A DNA stretch of 64,000 bases, from assembly GCA_016197365.1 (NCBI GenBank), contig JACPVS010000003.1, positions 1 to 64,000 on the forward strand. Direction: 5' to 3'. Numbering within the stretch: the stretch's first letter is position 1; every line of letters starts with the position of its first letter. Positions 1-8,824 of the stretch are shown here, one piece after another. This DNA is from Mycolicibacterium cosmeticum (GTDB lineage: Bacteria; Actinomycetota; Actinomycetes; Mycobacteriales; Mycobacteriaceae). Both the position numbers and the translations under genes were made by a program. The notes below the pieces were generated by a model that saw nothing but the letters and a program-made list of their open reading frames with translations, did no database searches and was not told where the DNA came from.

Positions 1-44
1 CTGATACCGCTGCTCGGCCACGCTCAACTCCCTCATTCAGGGAG

Positions 45-131
45 TGTCAAGGATCAACCGAAGTATCTGTCAACCATCAGCCGAAACACTGTCAGGCATC
101 AACCGACGCAGAAATGTCACGCATCAACCGA
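45..131. repeat. Four tandem 17-bp direct repeats, possible IS21-type element end
   Basis: Four copies of TGTCAnnnATCARCCGA start at 45, 68, 90 and 115, so the spacing is 22-25 bp. The copies differ only at three central positions and one purine. Regularly spaced internal repeats at the tip of an element are typical of IS21-family ends, where the transposase binds several sites. No transposase is visible in the window, so the element would lie to the left or be a solitary end. The identification as an element end is inference; the repeats themselves are plain. Confidence 0.6.
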
Positions 132-146
132 GGTAATACAAACACT

Positions 147-223
147 TGGTGGGGCGGGCGGGGCTCGAACCCGCGACCAAGGGATTATGAGTCCCCGGCT
201 CTAACCAACTGAGCTACCGCCCC
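147..223 (-). tRNA. tRNA with CAT anticodon (elongator Met or lysidine-type Ile2)
   Basis: The reverse strand folds as a full cloverleaf. The acceptor stem GGGGCGG pairs with CCGCCCC, the anticodon loop CTCATAA carries CAT, and the T arm GCGGG-TTCGAGC-CCCGC is perfect. Discriminator A is followed by an encoded CCA (147-149). It has the elongator-type paired acceptor end, so it is not the initiator tRNA. Sequence alone does not tell me whether it is charged with Met or, after lysidine modification of C34, with Ile. Confidence 0.9.
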
Positions 224-271
224 TGCCGCGCAGCGCGCGACAGGCATCTTCCCACGCGCTGCTGCGCGGCC

Positions 272-556
272 CTAGGAGCGGGGTGTGCAGTTGACGTCAA
301 GGAACGCCACGTTGAGCGTGCTCGGGTCCTGCGCGCCGTCTCCGCGCAGGCCGCTGACATTGGTGACGGTGCATTCCGACAGCGGCACGTCGACGCTTTG
401 ATTGATCCGCACGGTGAAGCCCTGCGCCTCCAGCGTGTTGACCGCTTCATCGGCGGACGACCCGCCGAGCGGCACGGCGCCGGCACTGATGGCCAGGCCT
501 ATCTCCGCGGCGAGCAACGCCGCGAAGGTGGCGGCGACGACGATGAACTGCTTCAT
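272..556 (-). CDS. Small secreted protein of unknown function, 94 aa
   Basis: It begins with a clear signal peptide (hydrophobic residues about 4-22, then a small-residue cleavage region). A compact mature domain of about 65 residues follows, with two cysteines (in ECTV and NCTP) that could form a disulfide. The segment with ADEAVNTLEAQGFTV resembles short PASTA-like or mycobacterial secreted hypotheticals with a helix then a beta hairpin. A good ribosome site (AAAGGGAGA) lies about 5 nt before the ATG. Its 5' part is antisense to the long upward extension of the neighbouring giant reading frame, which is one reason to start that gene further downstream. Function is not known. Confidence 0.8.
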   Translation of the reverse strand: MKQFIVVAATFAALLAAEIGLAISAGAVPLGGSSADEAVNTLEAQGFTVRINQSVDVPLSECTVTNVSGLRGDGAQDPSTLNVAFLDVNCTPRS

Positions 557-776
557 GATGTTCTCCCTTTGGCTGGTCGATCCCAGTGGATCTGTTGTGC
601 ATCAGCCTGCCGGGCTCAAGATGCCCGAGCTTGGAGAAAGCGTGGAGATCAGCGGGAGATTGTCGACCGAGGGGACGAATGCGGTCGTCAGGACAGGTAC
701 GTCACTACTCTATGCCGCCGGCGAGACGGGCCCGATCCTCGGTAATCAGACCATCGATGACGACGGCAGGGCTGAG

Positions 777-3700
777 ATGACGGACGCGCTGGACGAGTAC
801 ACCGGTCGACACCGACGTGGAGCAGATGCCGGGGACCGCCTTCCGTCGATGTGGGCCGCGCCCCCGAGCTCCGCCACCTTTGACTCGCTACACGGCGTTG
901 GCCGACATATCGGCCGCGTCGGCGCGCTCGCAGTGGCACTGGGAATCGGCGCAGCGATGGCGGCATCCCCGGGCATCGCCCACGCCGGCCCCGCCGGCAC
1001 GGGTACCGCGTCGGCGAACACGGCCGACTCGGCCCCCGCCGACAACGCCGCCGGCACCTCGAAACCCGAAACCACGAAGCATCATTCGACTCGGCCGACG
1101 ACCAAGCACGACACCGGTGACCCTGCGGCCGACGTCCACGAAGAGGGCGCCGTCGCTAAGCCGCACACCAACAATCGAAAGGTCCGGCCGCCGCGCGGCA
1201 CCGGATCCGACACCCCGATCAGGCGTAGCACCGCACCGGTGCCGGCCCGGCAGCGGGTACACGCCGAGGCCGAAACACCGAAACCGCCCGCCACCGAACG
1301 CGATACCGAACCCTCTACCGCCGAACCCGTCGACCGCGAGATGACGCCGCGGGCGGTGCCCGTGAACCTGGTGTCAGCCTTGCCTGCGAACCCGGTCGGG
1401 TCATCTCGCACGGGCGATCCGACGGCGCCGCTGCAGACGGCGGCGACGTGGACACTGCTGGCCGCAGCACGCCGTGAGTTGGGCGGTTCTGCGAAGCGCC
1501 GGACCACCGCCGTGACTGCCGAAGCCACGGCGTCCGCAGCCGCCGAGCCGGCCGGGGGCACCCCAGTCGCGTCGCTGCTCGCGGTCAACGAACCGCCGGC
1601 GCCGGTCGGTACCCCGACCATCACCCACGTCGACCAGGCGACCGGTGCGGTGACCGGCCAGGTCGTGTTCAACGATCCGGATGGCGACACCGTGTTCTAT
1701 GGCCGGACAGCCGTCGAAACCAACACCAAGGGTGACTTCTCGATCAACCTCACGACCGGTGTCTTCGTATACACCCCGAACGACTATTCGCGCCTGATCG
1801 CCGGGCTCACCAACGCGACACCGTCGGACAAGTCAGACGGCTTCCTCATCCAAGCCTTCGACGGGCACGGCGGAGTATCGGCGCCGGTGAGCGTCGCGGT
1901 GCCGGTCACCTCGGCGGTGGGGGCAACCGACATCTTCGTCGGCGACATTCCACCCACCGCGGTTCACACCTTCGGCTATCAAGGGATTGACTCGGTCATC
2001 CTCAGCAAGGACGGCAGTAAGCTGTTCGCGCTGCGCCATAACCCCGGGACGACGGCAAGCAACGTCAGCCTGCTGACCATCGACACCGCCACCCATGTGG
2101 TGACGTCTCAAACCGTCCTTGACGGCGTGTCAAGCGAGTCGAACGTACATGGCGTGCTCAGTACCAGCGGCAGTCACCTCTACGTCATCAGCAACGGCGT
2201 CTATGCCCGGATCGCGGCCATCGATACGGCGACCGGCGCTCTCCAGGTGGTCTTCGGACTGACCGTTTCTGGGACCTACAGTCAAACAGCCCCTGACGGA
2301 ACAACATTCACCGCTCAGTACGGTAACGATGGCAACGGGGTACTGTTCACCAAGTCCGAAGCGGGTGCAACCACCGAGCAGACCATGGTGTATCCGGACG
2401 CCAACCGCGCCCTGGGTAGCAACGGAAGCACGCTGTACAGCACCACATTCGGTGGACTCCTGATCACCGACACCTCACTGCCGGCCGCGAATCCGAGCAG
2501 GTATCACATCGTCAGCAGCCCCGCCGGATCACAGATCACCACCATCACTGCCGCGCCCACCGGTAACCGCGCCTACGTCACGTTCAAAGATGCTTCCGGA
2601 AACGGCACGTTCACCGTCCTGGACAGCACGGGCACCACGATATCGACTGCGGCCGTCGGCAAGAGCCCGTCAGCAGTCGCGGTCGGATCCAACGGCCAGA
2701 TCTACGTTGCCAACGCCGGGGACGGAACCATCTCGGTGATCGATGCCGCCAACGGAGCGATAGTCGGTACGCCCCTTGCGATCGCCTCTCCCACCTACTA
2801 CTCCCTGGTCGGGCTCGCCATGGACGCCGACGCCACGACGCTGTTCATTGCTCGCACGGGAACCACCGGCAACGAGGCTCCCTATGTCACGATCTCGCCG
2901 ATCGTCCCGGTCAACCACGCCCCGACCTTCGATAGCTCGCAACCACCGTCGAGCGCCACCAGTACCGGGGTGGTGTCAGGCCTGCTGTTGGCGAACGACC
3001 CCGATGGCGACGGCCTGACTTACAGCGGGGACATCACCACCGCCAAGGGCATCGTGGACGTCAACGAGATGACCGGTCAGTACACCTATACGCCGACGGG
3101 CCAAGCCAAGCACGACGCAGCCGCCGAGAGCGCAGACCCTGCTGTCGGCGTCGACAGCTTCGTCGTCACGGTGAGCGACGGCAACGGCGGACTGGACACC
3201 CACACCGTCAGCGTGAACATCGTTCCCGCCAACCAGAACCCGGTGCAGACACAAGCCCCCACCGGGCACCTCCTCGACTCCACCACCGGCGCCATCAACG
3301 GCACGGTGCACTTCAGCGACCCTGACGGAGACATCCTGACCTACAGCGGCGACGGTGCCACGCCCCACGGTGTGGTGGACGTCGACGAGGACACCGGCCA
3401 ATACGTCTACACACCCGTCGGCAACATCTTCGATCCCGGCACCGACACCAGCTTCACCATCACCGTTCACGACGGTCACGGCGGCACCGTCGACGTCGAG
3501 GTCCCGGTCGCCATCAGCGCGCAGAACGGCGATCCCTTCATCACCGGCACCACCGTCACGTATCTGGACCACCTCGTGTACGGGACCACCCAGATCCAGG
3601 TGAGCGCCACCGATCCGGACGGAGACGCCCTGCGCTACACCATCGATCCGGCCGGCGTACCGGCCTACGGCCACGCCGACATCGACGACACCGGCCGGCT

Positions 3701-6140
3701 CACCTACACCCCGGACGGCTTGTACCGGGACCGGGCCAACATCCAGGAGACATCTGGTGGGGGCTCGCTCATCGACCACGTCACTGTGACCGTTGACGAT
3801 GGCAACGGCGGCACCGACACGACCGTGATTGCCGTGACCGTGGACCCGTGGCCCGGCCCCATCATCACCGGCGTGACGGTCGTCAGCGTGGATCACAGCA
3901 CCGGGACCACCGTCTTCCTCCTGCACGCCACCAACCCCACCGGTGAGACGTTGCATTACTTCTTGTACGGCCACGTCGCCTCGGAGCGGACGCAATATGG
4001 CGAAGTCATCAGCCTCACCGACGACGGTTACCTGACCTACACACCGACCACGTCGCAGAGCGACCCCACCTTGGACACCCGCCACTTCGCCGCCGGATAC
4101 TGGGGTGCATTCGCCGACAGTGTCGGCGTGGCGGTCACCACCGACAGCACGACCTCCCACGGCAGCCCGGTCAGCCTGCTCGTGGACCCGGCGAACGCCG
4201 AGCCCTCCGTGGCCGGCGACCCCGACGACCCGGACCCCGACGGCACGGTCCTCGTCCACGTCGAGAGCAACGACACCGATGACGACCACCTGACCTTCCA
4301 CCTCAGCGATCCCGCCTACGGCAGTGCGGTTTTCACCGGCGGCAATGTGCGCTACACCCCCACCGAAGAGGCGCGCCATGATGCCGCCGGCGACGGCTCC
4401 ACCACCGACACCTTCACCATCACCGTCGACGATGGCCACGGCGGGCAAGGGACGGCCACCGTCACCGTTGCCATTCTGCCGGCCAATACGCCCCCGGAGT
4501 TCTATGCCGACCAAGACGAACCGATGCCAGGCAATGGCGTAGTGCTGACCGGCGACCTGGTCGCCCACGACGATGACGGTGACACGCTGACCTACTCCGT
4601 GCCATCAACCACCGGCAATGGCCACGTCGACATCGATTCGGCCACTGGCCATTACACGTACACGCCCCACGACGACCATGTGATCAGTGACGGCTTCACC
4701 GTCACCGTCGATGACGGTCACGGTGGAACCGCCACCTACGACGTCGATATCGACATCGAACCGGTCAACCACCCGCCCACCATCGACACCACCAGCCCGA
4801 CCGACCCGGCCACCGGCAACGGCAAGGTGCGCTTCGAGGTCATCGTCGACGATCCCGACGACGACGGCCTGCACCTGACCTTCGGTTCCCCGGCCAACGG
4901 CAGCCTGCGCTTCGACGATGGCACCGGCGAATACGTCTACACCCCGACGGACGCGGCCCGCCACGCTGCGGCCACCGAAAGCGGTACGAAGACAGACTCG
5001 TTCACCATCACCGTCGACGACGGCCGGGGCGGAACAGCGAGCACCACCGTCACGGTCGGCATCGGGCCCGTCAACCGCGATCCCGTGTTCGACGCGACGC
5101 AATCCACGCCCGACGTCTCTGCCGACGGGGTGGTCACCGGCCCACTGCATGCCACCGATCCGGACAACGACACCCTGACCTACACCGTGGTCACCGGCCC
5201 CGTGAAGGGCAGCGTTCAGGTCGTCGGCGGAACCGGTCAGTTCACCTACACCCCCACCGCGGCCGCGCGCCACGCCGCAGCCAAGATCGGTGCCGGAAAC
5301 GACATCACCACGGACACCTTCACTGTCAGCGTCGCCGATGGGCACGGCGGCACCGACACCTATACCGTGCGCGTCGCCATCGACCCGGCCAACAGTGTGC
5401 CGGTGTATGCGTCCGATCAAGCCAAGCAGAGCACCGTCAAGGACACCGGCGTCATCACCGGGCGCGCCGTCTATTACGACGCGGATGGTGACCCGCTGAC
5501 CTACGTTGTCGGCAGCGGCAGCGGAGTCAGGTTCGCGCTGGCTTCCGCTCCAGCCTTGGGTTCGGTGACGGTCGACCCCATCACCGGCAGCTACACCTAC
5601 ACCCCGACCACCGACGCCCTTTCCACAGGCGGCGCAGACAGTTTCACGATCGTCGCATCCGACGGCTACCTCGGCACCGCCTCGCCGACGACCATCGACG
5701 TCAGCATTCCCGCATTGGGTGCTGGGCCGGTGTCCCCGGCAATTCCCTTGGGAGGCAGCGGGGGCGGTGGCGTCGCGGGTGTTCTACCCCCCGCGTGGAC
5801 GCCCGCCACGGCCACCTCCACAGAGGTCGCCGGAGCACGGGAGCAGACGGACGAGAAGCCCGGCGGCTCCGAGTATGGAGAGCAAGGACAGGACAGCACC
5901 GCGCATGCCGCAGAGCTGGCGGGCCGCACCGCTGCGGCGAAGGTTCCGTCGGCACCGGTTGCACACTCACCCGGCCAATCCACGGCTGAACTCCCATCGC
6001 AACGGGGAGAACCTGATGCAACGGAAACCGAAGTGAGCCTGACGAACATGGTCGAGAGCGGAACCCAGGGAATGATCATCTCTCTCGTCCTGCTGGTGAT
6101 CGGCGGCTGGGTCTTCACCCGGCGGGTGCTGGAATCGTGA
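777..6140 (+). CDS. Giant secreted VCBS/cadherin-like repeat protein with an internal beta-propeller and C-terminal membrane anchor
   Basis: About 1787 aa from ATG 777 (AGGG 5-6 nt upstream). The open frame extends up to 402 but there it runs antisense to a real gene; ATG 849 is an alternative. Residues 47-70 are a hydrophobic export signal ending in GIAHA. A Pro/Thr-rich linker follows, then one VCBS-type repeat (about nt 1665-1920), a YVTN-like beta-propeller (about 1921-2910, with segments such as IYVANAGDGTISVIDAANG), and nine more VCBS-like repeats to about 5710. Each repeat has a DPDGDxLTY start, a TGxYxYTPT middle and a DSFTITVDDGHGG end. After a Gly/Pro/Ala linker, one transmembrane helix and a short basic tail (FTRRVLES) anchor it. 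The calcium-binding Asp-rich motifs suggest a rigid surface stalk or adhesin. The stop overlaps the start of the next gene. Confidence 0.85.
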   Translation: MTDALDEYTGRHRRGADAGDRLPSMWAAPPSSATFDSLHGVGRHIGRVGALAVALGIGAAMAASPGIAHAGPAGTGTASANTADSAPADNAAGTSKPETTKHHSTRPTTKHDTGDPAADVHEEGAVAKPHTNNRKVRPPRGTGSDTPIRRSTAPVPARQRVHAEAETPKPPATERDTEPSTAEPVDREMTPRAVPVNLVSALPANPVGSSRTGDPTAPLQTAATWTLLAAARRELGGSAKRRTTAVTAEATASAAAEPAGGTPVASLLAVNEPPAPVGTPTITHVDQATGAVTGQVVFNDPDGDTVFYGRTAVETNTKGDFSINLTTGVFVYTPNDYSRLIAGLTNATPSDKSDGFLIQAFDGHGGVSAPVSVAVPVTSAVGATDIFVGDIPPTAVHTFGYQGIDSVILSKDGSKLFALRHNPGTTASNVSLLTIDTATHVVTSQTVLDGVSSESNVHGVLSTSGSHLYVISNGVYARIAAIDTATGALQVVFGLTVSGTYSQTAPDGTTFTAQYGNDGNGVLFTKSEAGATTEQTMVYPDANRALGSNGSTLYSTTFGGLLITDTSLPAANPSRYHIVSSPAGSQITTITAAPTGNRAYVTFKDASGNGTFTVLDSTGTTISTAAVGKSPSAVAVGSNGQIYVANAGDGTISVIDAANGAIVGTPLAIASPTYYSLVGLAMDADATTLFIARTGTTGNEAPYVTISPIVPVNHAPTFDSSQPPSSATSTGVVSGLLLANDPDGDGLTYSGDITTAKGIVDVNEMTGQYTYTPTGQAKHDAAAESADPAVGVDSFVVTVSDGNGGLDTHTVSVNIVPANQNPVQTQAPTGHLLDSTTGAINGTVHFSDPDGDILTYSGDGATPHGVVDVDEDTGQYVYTPVGNIFDPGTDTSFTITVHDGHGGTVDVEVPVAISAQNGDPFITGTTVTYLDHLVYGTTQIQVSATDPDGDALRYTIDPAGVPAYGHADIDDTGRLTYTPDGLYRDRANIQETSGGGSLIDHVTVTVDDGNGGTDTTVIAVTVDPWPGPIITGVTVVSVDHSTGTTVFLLHATNPTGETLHYFLYGHVASERTQYGEVISLTDDGYLTYTPTTSQSDPTLDTRHFAAGYWGAFADSVGVAVTTDSTTSHGSPVSLLVDPANAEPSVAGDPDDPDPDGTVLVHVESNDTDDDHLTFHLSDPAYGSAVFTGGNVRYTPTEEARHDAAGDGSTTDTFTITVDDGHGGQGTATVTVAILPANTPPEFYADQDEPMPGNGVVLTGDLVAHDDDGDTLTYSVPSTTGNGHVDIDSATGHYTYTPHDDHVISDGFTVTVDDGHGGTATYDVDIDIEPVNHPPTIDTTSPTDPATGNGKVRFEVIVDDPDDDGLHLTFGSPANGSLRFDDGTGEYVYTPTDAARHAAATESGTKTDSFTITVDDGRGGTASTTVTVGIGPVNRDPVFDATQSTPDVSADGVVTGPLHATDPDNDTLTYTVVTGPVKGSVQVVGGTGQFTYTPTAAARHAAAKIGAGNDITTDTFTVSVADGHGGTDTYTVRVAIDPANSVPVYASDQAKQSTVKDTGVITGRAVYYDADGDPLTYVVGSGSGVRFALASAPALGSVTVDPITGSYTYTPTTDALSTGGADSFTIVASDGYLGTASPTTIDVSIPALGAGPVSPAIPLGGSGGGGVAGVLPPAWTPATATSTEVAGAREQTDEKPGGSEYGEQGQDSTAHAAELAGRTAAAKVPSAPVAHSPGQSTAELPSQRGEPDATETEVSLTNMVESGTQGMIISLVLLVIGGWVFTRRVLES

Positions 6141-6970
6141 GCAAGATCAGGAATGGTGGCATGACGAAAACACTGTCGAAGGCGACACTGCTGCTGGCCA
6201 TGGGAGTCTTCGCGCTATGCGGCGTGGCGCCGGCTCACGCGAGTCCGGACGGCCTGACCGCAACGGTGACAATGAATGGGCATGGCACGGTGGGTGATCC
6301 GATACCGCTGGTGCCCAACGACTCCGTGGACGTCACCGTCGAGCTGACCAATCACAGCAGCACGCCGGTGACCATCGGCAGGGTCGAGCTCACCGGCAGT
6401 GTCCTGGGCCTGAACTTCTTCAACTACACCACGCGTGTCGCGGCCACCGTGGCGCCGGGAGGTGCGCAAACACTGCGGTATCACCTCGATCTGACCGGTC
6501 TGGAAGGGCAGGCAACCGGATTGATCGGCGCCGAGTTGGTGCTCAAAGACAAGGCGAACAAGACCATCGCGACGGTTCCGATGGTTACCGACGTCCGCGG
6601 TTCGCTGCTCTCGGTGTACGGATTCTTCGGTGTCGCCCTGATCGTGCTGACGGTGCTGGCATTCATCGATGTCGCTCTTGCCCTTGCCCGGCACCGGCTG
6701 TCCGCCAACCGGTGGCGGCGCGGATTGCGGATGCTGGTCCCGGGTATCGGCATCGGGCTGGTACTCGGCTTCTCGGCGTCGGTGGTGCGGATATGGGCTC
6801 CCCACACCGGAACATGGTTGGTCATTGCGGGGACCACCGCCGCCGCATTCTTCGCCCTCGGGTATTTTTCGCCCACGCCTGACCCTGACGACGAATTCGA
6901 TGACGACGAAATCGATTTCTTGGCCGCAGATCTGGAGATCGACGACGTGGCTGCGGACGAATACCGATGA
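6137..6970 (+). CDS. Signal-peptide membrane protein with beta-sandwich ectodomain and three transmembrane helices
   Basis: 277 aa from GTG 6137, which overlaps the previous stop by 4 nt; ATG 6161 would give 269 aa and a tighter signal peptide. After the signal (ends near APAHA) comes an extracytoplasmic domain of about 120 residues. Its alternating hydrophobic pattern and the phrase DVTVELTNHSSTPVTI suggest an immunoglobulin-like or NEW3-type sandwich. Then come a transmembrane helix, an Arg-rich cytoplasmic loop, two more helices and a very acidic tail (DDEFDDDEIDF). The layout closely mirrors the C-terminal half of the kinase encoded next, with which it overlaps by 4 nt. It may be the sensor or partner linking the giant surface protein to the kinase; that role is inference. 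Confidence 0.75.
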   Translation: MSKIRNGGMTKTLSKATLLLAMGVFALCGVAPAHASPDGLTATVTMNGHGTVGDPIPLVPNDSVDVTVELTNHSSTPVTIGRVELTGSVLGLNFFNYTTRVAATVAPGGAQTLRYHLDLTGLEGQATGLIGAELVLKDKANKTIATVPMVTDVRGSLLSVYGFFGVALIVLTVLAFIDVALALARHRLSANRWRRGLRMLVPGIGIGLVLGFSASVVRIWAPHTGTWLVIAGTTAAAFFALGYFSPTPDPDDEFDDDEIDFLAADLEIDDVAADEYR

Positions 6971-8811
6971 CGACGACCGAGGATCGCATCCGTGCGGCAC
7001 TGCCGGGGTACGACCTCGGCGGGCAGATTGGCCGGGGTGGCTGCGGCGTAGTGCTGTCGGGCACGCACCGGATGCTGGCGCGCCCGGTGGCCATCAAGCA
7101 GATCCCGTCACAATTCGCCGAAGACCCGGTGATACGACGTCGTTTCGCGGCGGAGGCGCAACTGATGGCGGCCATCGATCATCCCCACGTGGTTCCGGTC
7201 TACGACTTCATCGAGCATGACGGGCTCTGCCTCTTGGTGATGGAGTACCTGCCGGGTGGAACGGTCGGGGAACGGTTCAGCACGGACGGTTTCGACACCG
7301 GCTCGGCCATCGCCGTGGCACTGGCCTGCGCGGCGGGGCTGCAGGCAGCTCACGCGCACGGCGTCCTGCACCGCGATATCAAGCCGGCGAACCTCATGTT
7401 CACGGCAGGCGGCACCGTCAAGCTCACCGATTTCGGCATAGCGAAGATCGTGGGCGGCGACGACACGTTGGTGACGCGGGCCGGCGAGATCGTCGGCACG
7501 CCGTCCTATATCGCTCCCGAACAGGCTCGTGGCCAGGAGGTCAGCCCCGCCACCGACGTGTACGCGCTGGCGACGATGGTCTATCAGTTGTTGTCCGGCG
7601 TGCTGCCGTTCCCGGCCGGCGAGGACAGCATGGCTGTGCTGTTCATGCACGCCTTCGAACAACCGACACCGCTGGCGGAAACCGCCCCGACCATCCCGAA
7701 GCCCATCGCCGACGTCGTGATGCGCGGGCTGGCAACCGATCCCACCGATCGCTTCGACTCGGCCGAGGCCTTCGGTGTGGCGTTGGCCGAACCGGCCGTC
7801 GATTCGTGGGGTTCGAACTGGCTCACCCCCGTCGGCATTCCGGTGATCGGTTCCGACACCATCGTCGCGGCAGCGACCGGCCAGCGGTCGGCCCGGGCAG
7901 CGTCGCACACCGGCACCGCGCTGCGGGATCCCGCGCACGAGACCGACACGACGCAGCGCACCCCGGTCAAGCCGACGCAGCCCCTCCCGCGCGCGCGGAT
8001 CGAACTCGTCGATGTCGGCCGGCACGACATTGCGCCGGTCCAGGAGATCGTCAAGTTCCGTTCCCCACGGGTGCCGTTCGCGATCGCGGCGGTGCTCGGC
8101 CTGGCGGCGGTGGCGATCGCGCTGATGGGGCTCGGGGCACCGGTCAGAGGGGGCGATCTGCCGCCCGGAACGGTGACGATCGCCGGTGTCGATCCGGCGG
8201 CGTCCGATGACATCGCAGTCGATATGGCGCAACCGATACCGGTGACCGTCTCGGGTGTGCCGGCCGGTGAGGTGGCGTTGGGATGGAACATCTTCGGCAG
8301 CACGGTGGGGCGCCACGCGACCCCGCTCACTCCGGGGCCGTCAGGAGGAACGGCGGAGATCCCCGTGCCCATCAACCCCTACCTCGTCGCGGGCCGGATG
8401 ACCGGGGAGCTGACGGTCTCACCCCCCGGAAGTGCGCCGCTGACATACCGATTCGGGATGCAATCGGCACAGTCCCCCAAAACCACCGCACTCGCCGTCG
8501 CCACGGTTGCGCTGGCACTGTTCGCGGCCTCCTACATCGAGTCCTACATTCGCGCGTTGCGGCGGGGGCGCAGTCGGATCTCCGGCATCATCGGCGTGCC
8601 GTTGTCCGCCGCCGGCCTCGGTGTCGCGGTTGTCGGTGCAGCGTGGATTCTGCTCGGGCACGAACCGACCGTCACGGCACTGGCCGGCACCGCGACCCTG
8701 GCCGCCGCGGCTGGATTCGCCGCAACCTTGGGCGCGATGCGGATCGGCTACAAGTTCAGATACCGCCGCAGCCGTCGCGCACGGGAGCTGTCGCGACGAC
8801 GCTCGCGCTGA
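6967..8811 (+). CDS. Transmembrane serine/threonine protein kinase with unusual C-terminal membrane module
   Basis: 614 aa. Kinase domain about residues 15-275 with all key motifs: glycine loop IGRGGCGVV (21-29), Lys44, HRD (135-137), DFG (155-157), and APE (183-185) preceded by a Thr/Ser-containing activation loop. It is therefore predicted to be active and belongs to the Hanks-type PknA/B-like bacterial kinases. A Thr/Pro-rich juxtamembrane stretch leads to a helix at about 369-391 and an extracytoplasmic domain of about 115 residues. Three further helices follow (about 508-528, 540-563, 570-592) before an Arg-rich tail. There are no PASTA repeats. The C-terminal half has the same plan as the preceding 277-aa protein. 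It is translationally coupled to that gene and ends 13 bp from the convergent FHA-cyclase gene. Confidence 0.92.
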   Translation: MTTTEDRIRAALPGYDLGGQIGRGGCGVVLSGTHRMLARPVAIKQIPSQFAEDPVIRRRFAAEAQLMAAIDHPHVVPVYDFIEHDGLCLLVMEYLPGGTVGERFSTDGFDTGSAIAVALACAAGLQAAHAHGVLHRDIKPANLMFTAGGTVKLTDFGIAKIVGGDDTLVTRAGEIVGTPSYIAPEQARGQEVSPATDVYALATMVYQLLSGVLPFPAGEDSMAVLFMHAFEQPTPLAETAPTIPKPIADVVMRGLATDPTDRFDSAEAFGVALAEPAVDSWGSNWLTPVGIPVIGSDTIVAAATGQRSARAASHTGTALRDPAHETDTTQRTPVKPTQPLPRARIELVDVGRHDIAPVQEIVKFRSPRVPFAIAAVLGLAAVAIALMGLGAPVRGGDLPPGTVTIAGVDPAASDDIAVDMAQPIPVTVSGVPAGEVALGWNIFGSTVGRHATPLTPGPSGGTAEIPVPINPYLVAGRMTGELTVSPPGSAPLTYRFGMQSAQSPKTTALAVATVALALFAASYIESYIRALRRGRSRISGIIGVPLSAAGLGVAVVGAAWILLGHEPTVTALAGTATLAAAAGFAATLGAMRIGYKFRYRRSRRARELSRRRSR

Positions 8812-8824
8812 CCAGCATCAGCAC

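Noticed and set aside
45..131. The spaced repeats could be a CRISPR array.
   Set aside because: Only four copies, 17 bp each with 5-8 bp between them, far below CRISPR repeat and spacer lengths, and no cas genes in the window.
402..776. Upstream extension of the giant repeat protein to 402.
   Set aside because: It is antisense to a small gene with a good ribosome site and signal peptide, and it has no ribosome site or signal of its own.
2976..4568. A 530-codon reverse frame inside the giant repeat gene.
   Set aside because: Its periodic Val/Gly/Asp composition simply mirrors the VCBS repeats on the other strand.
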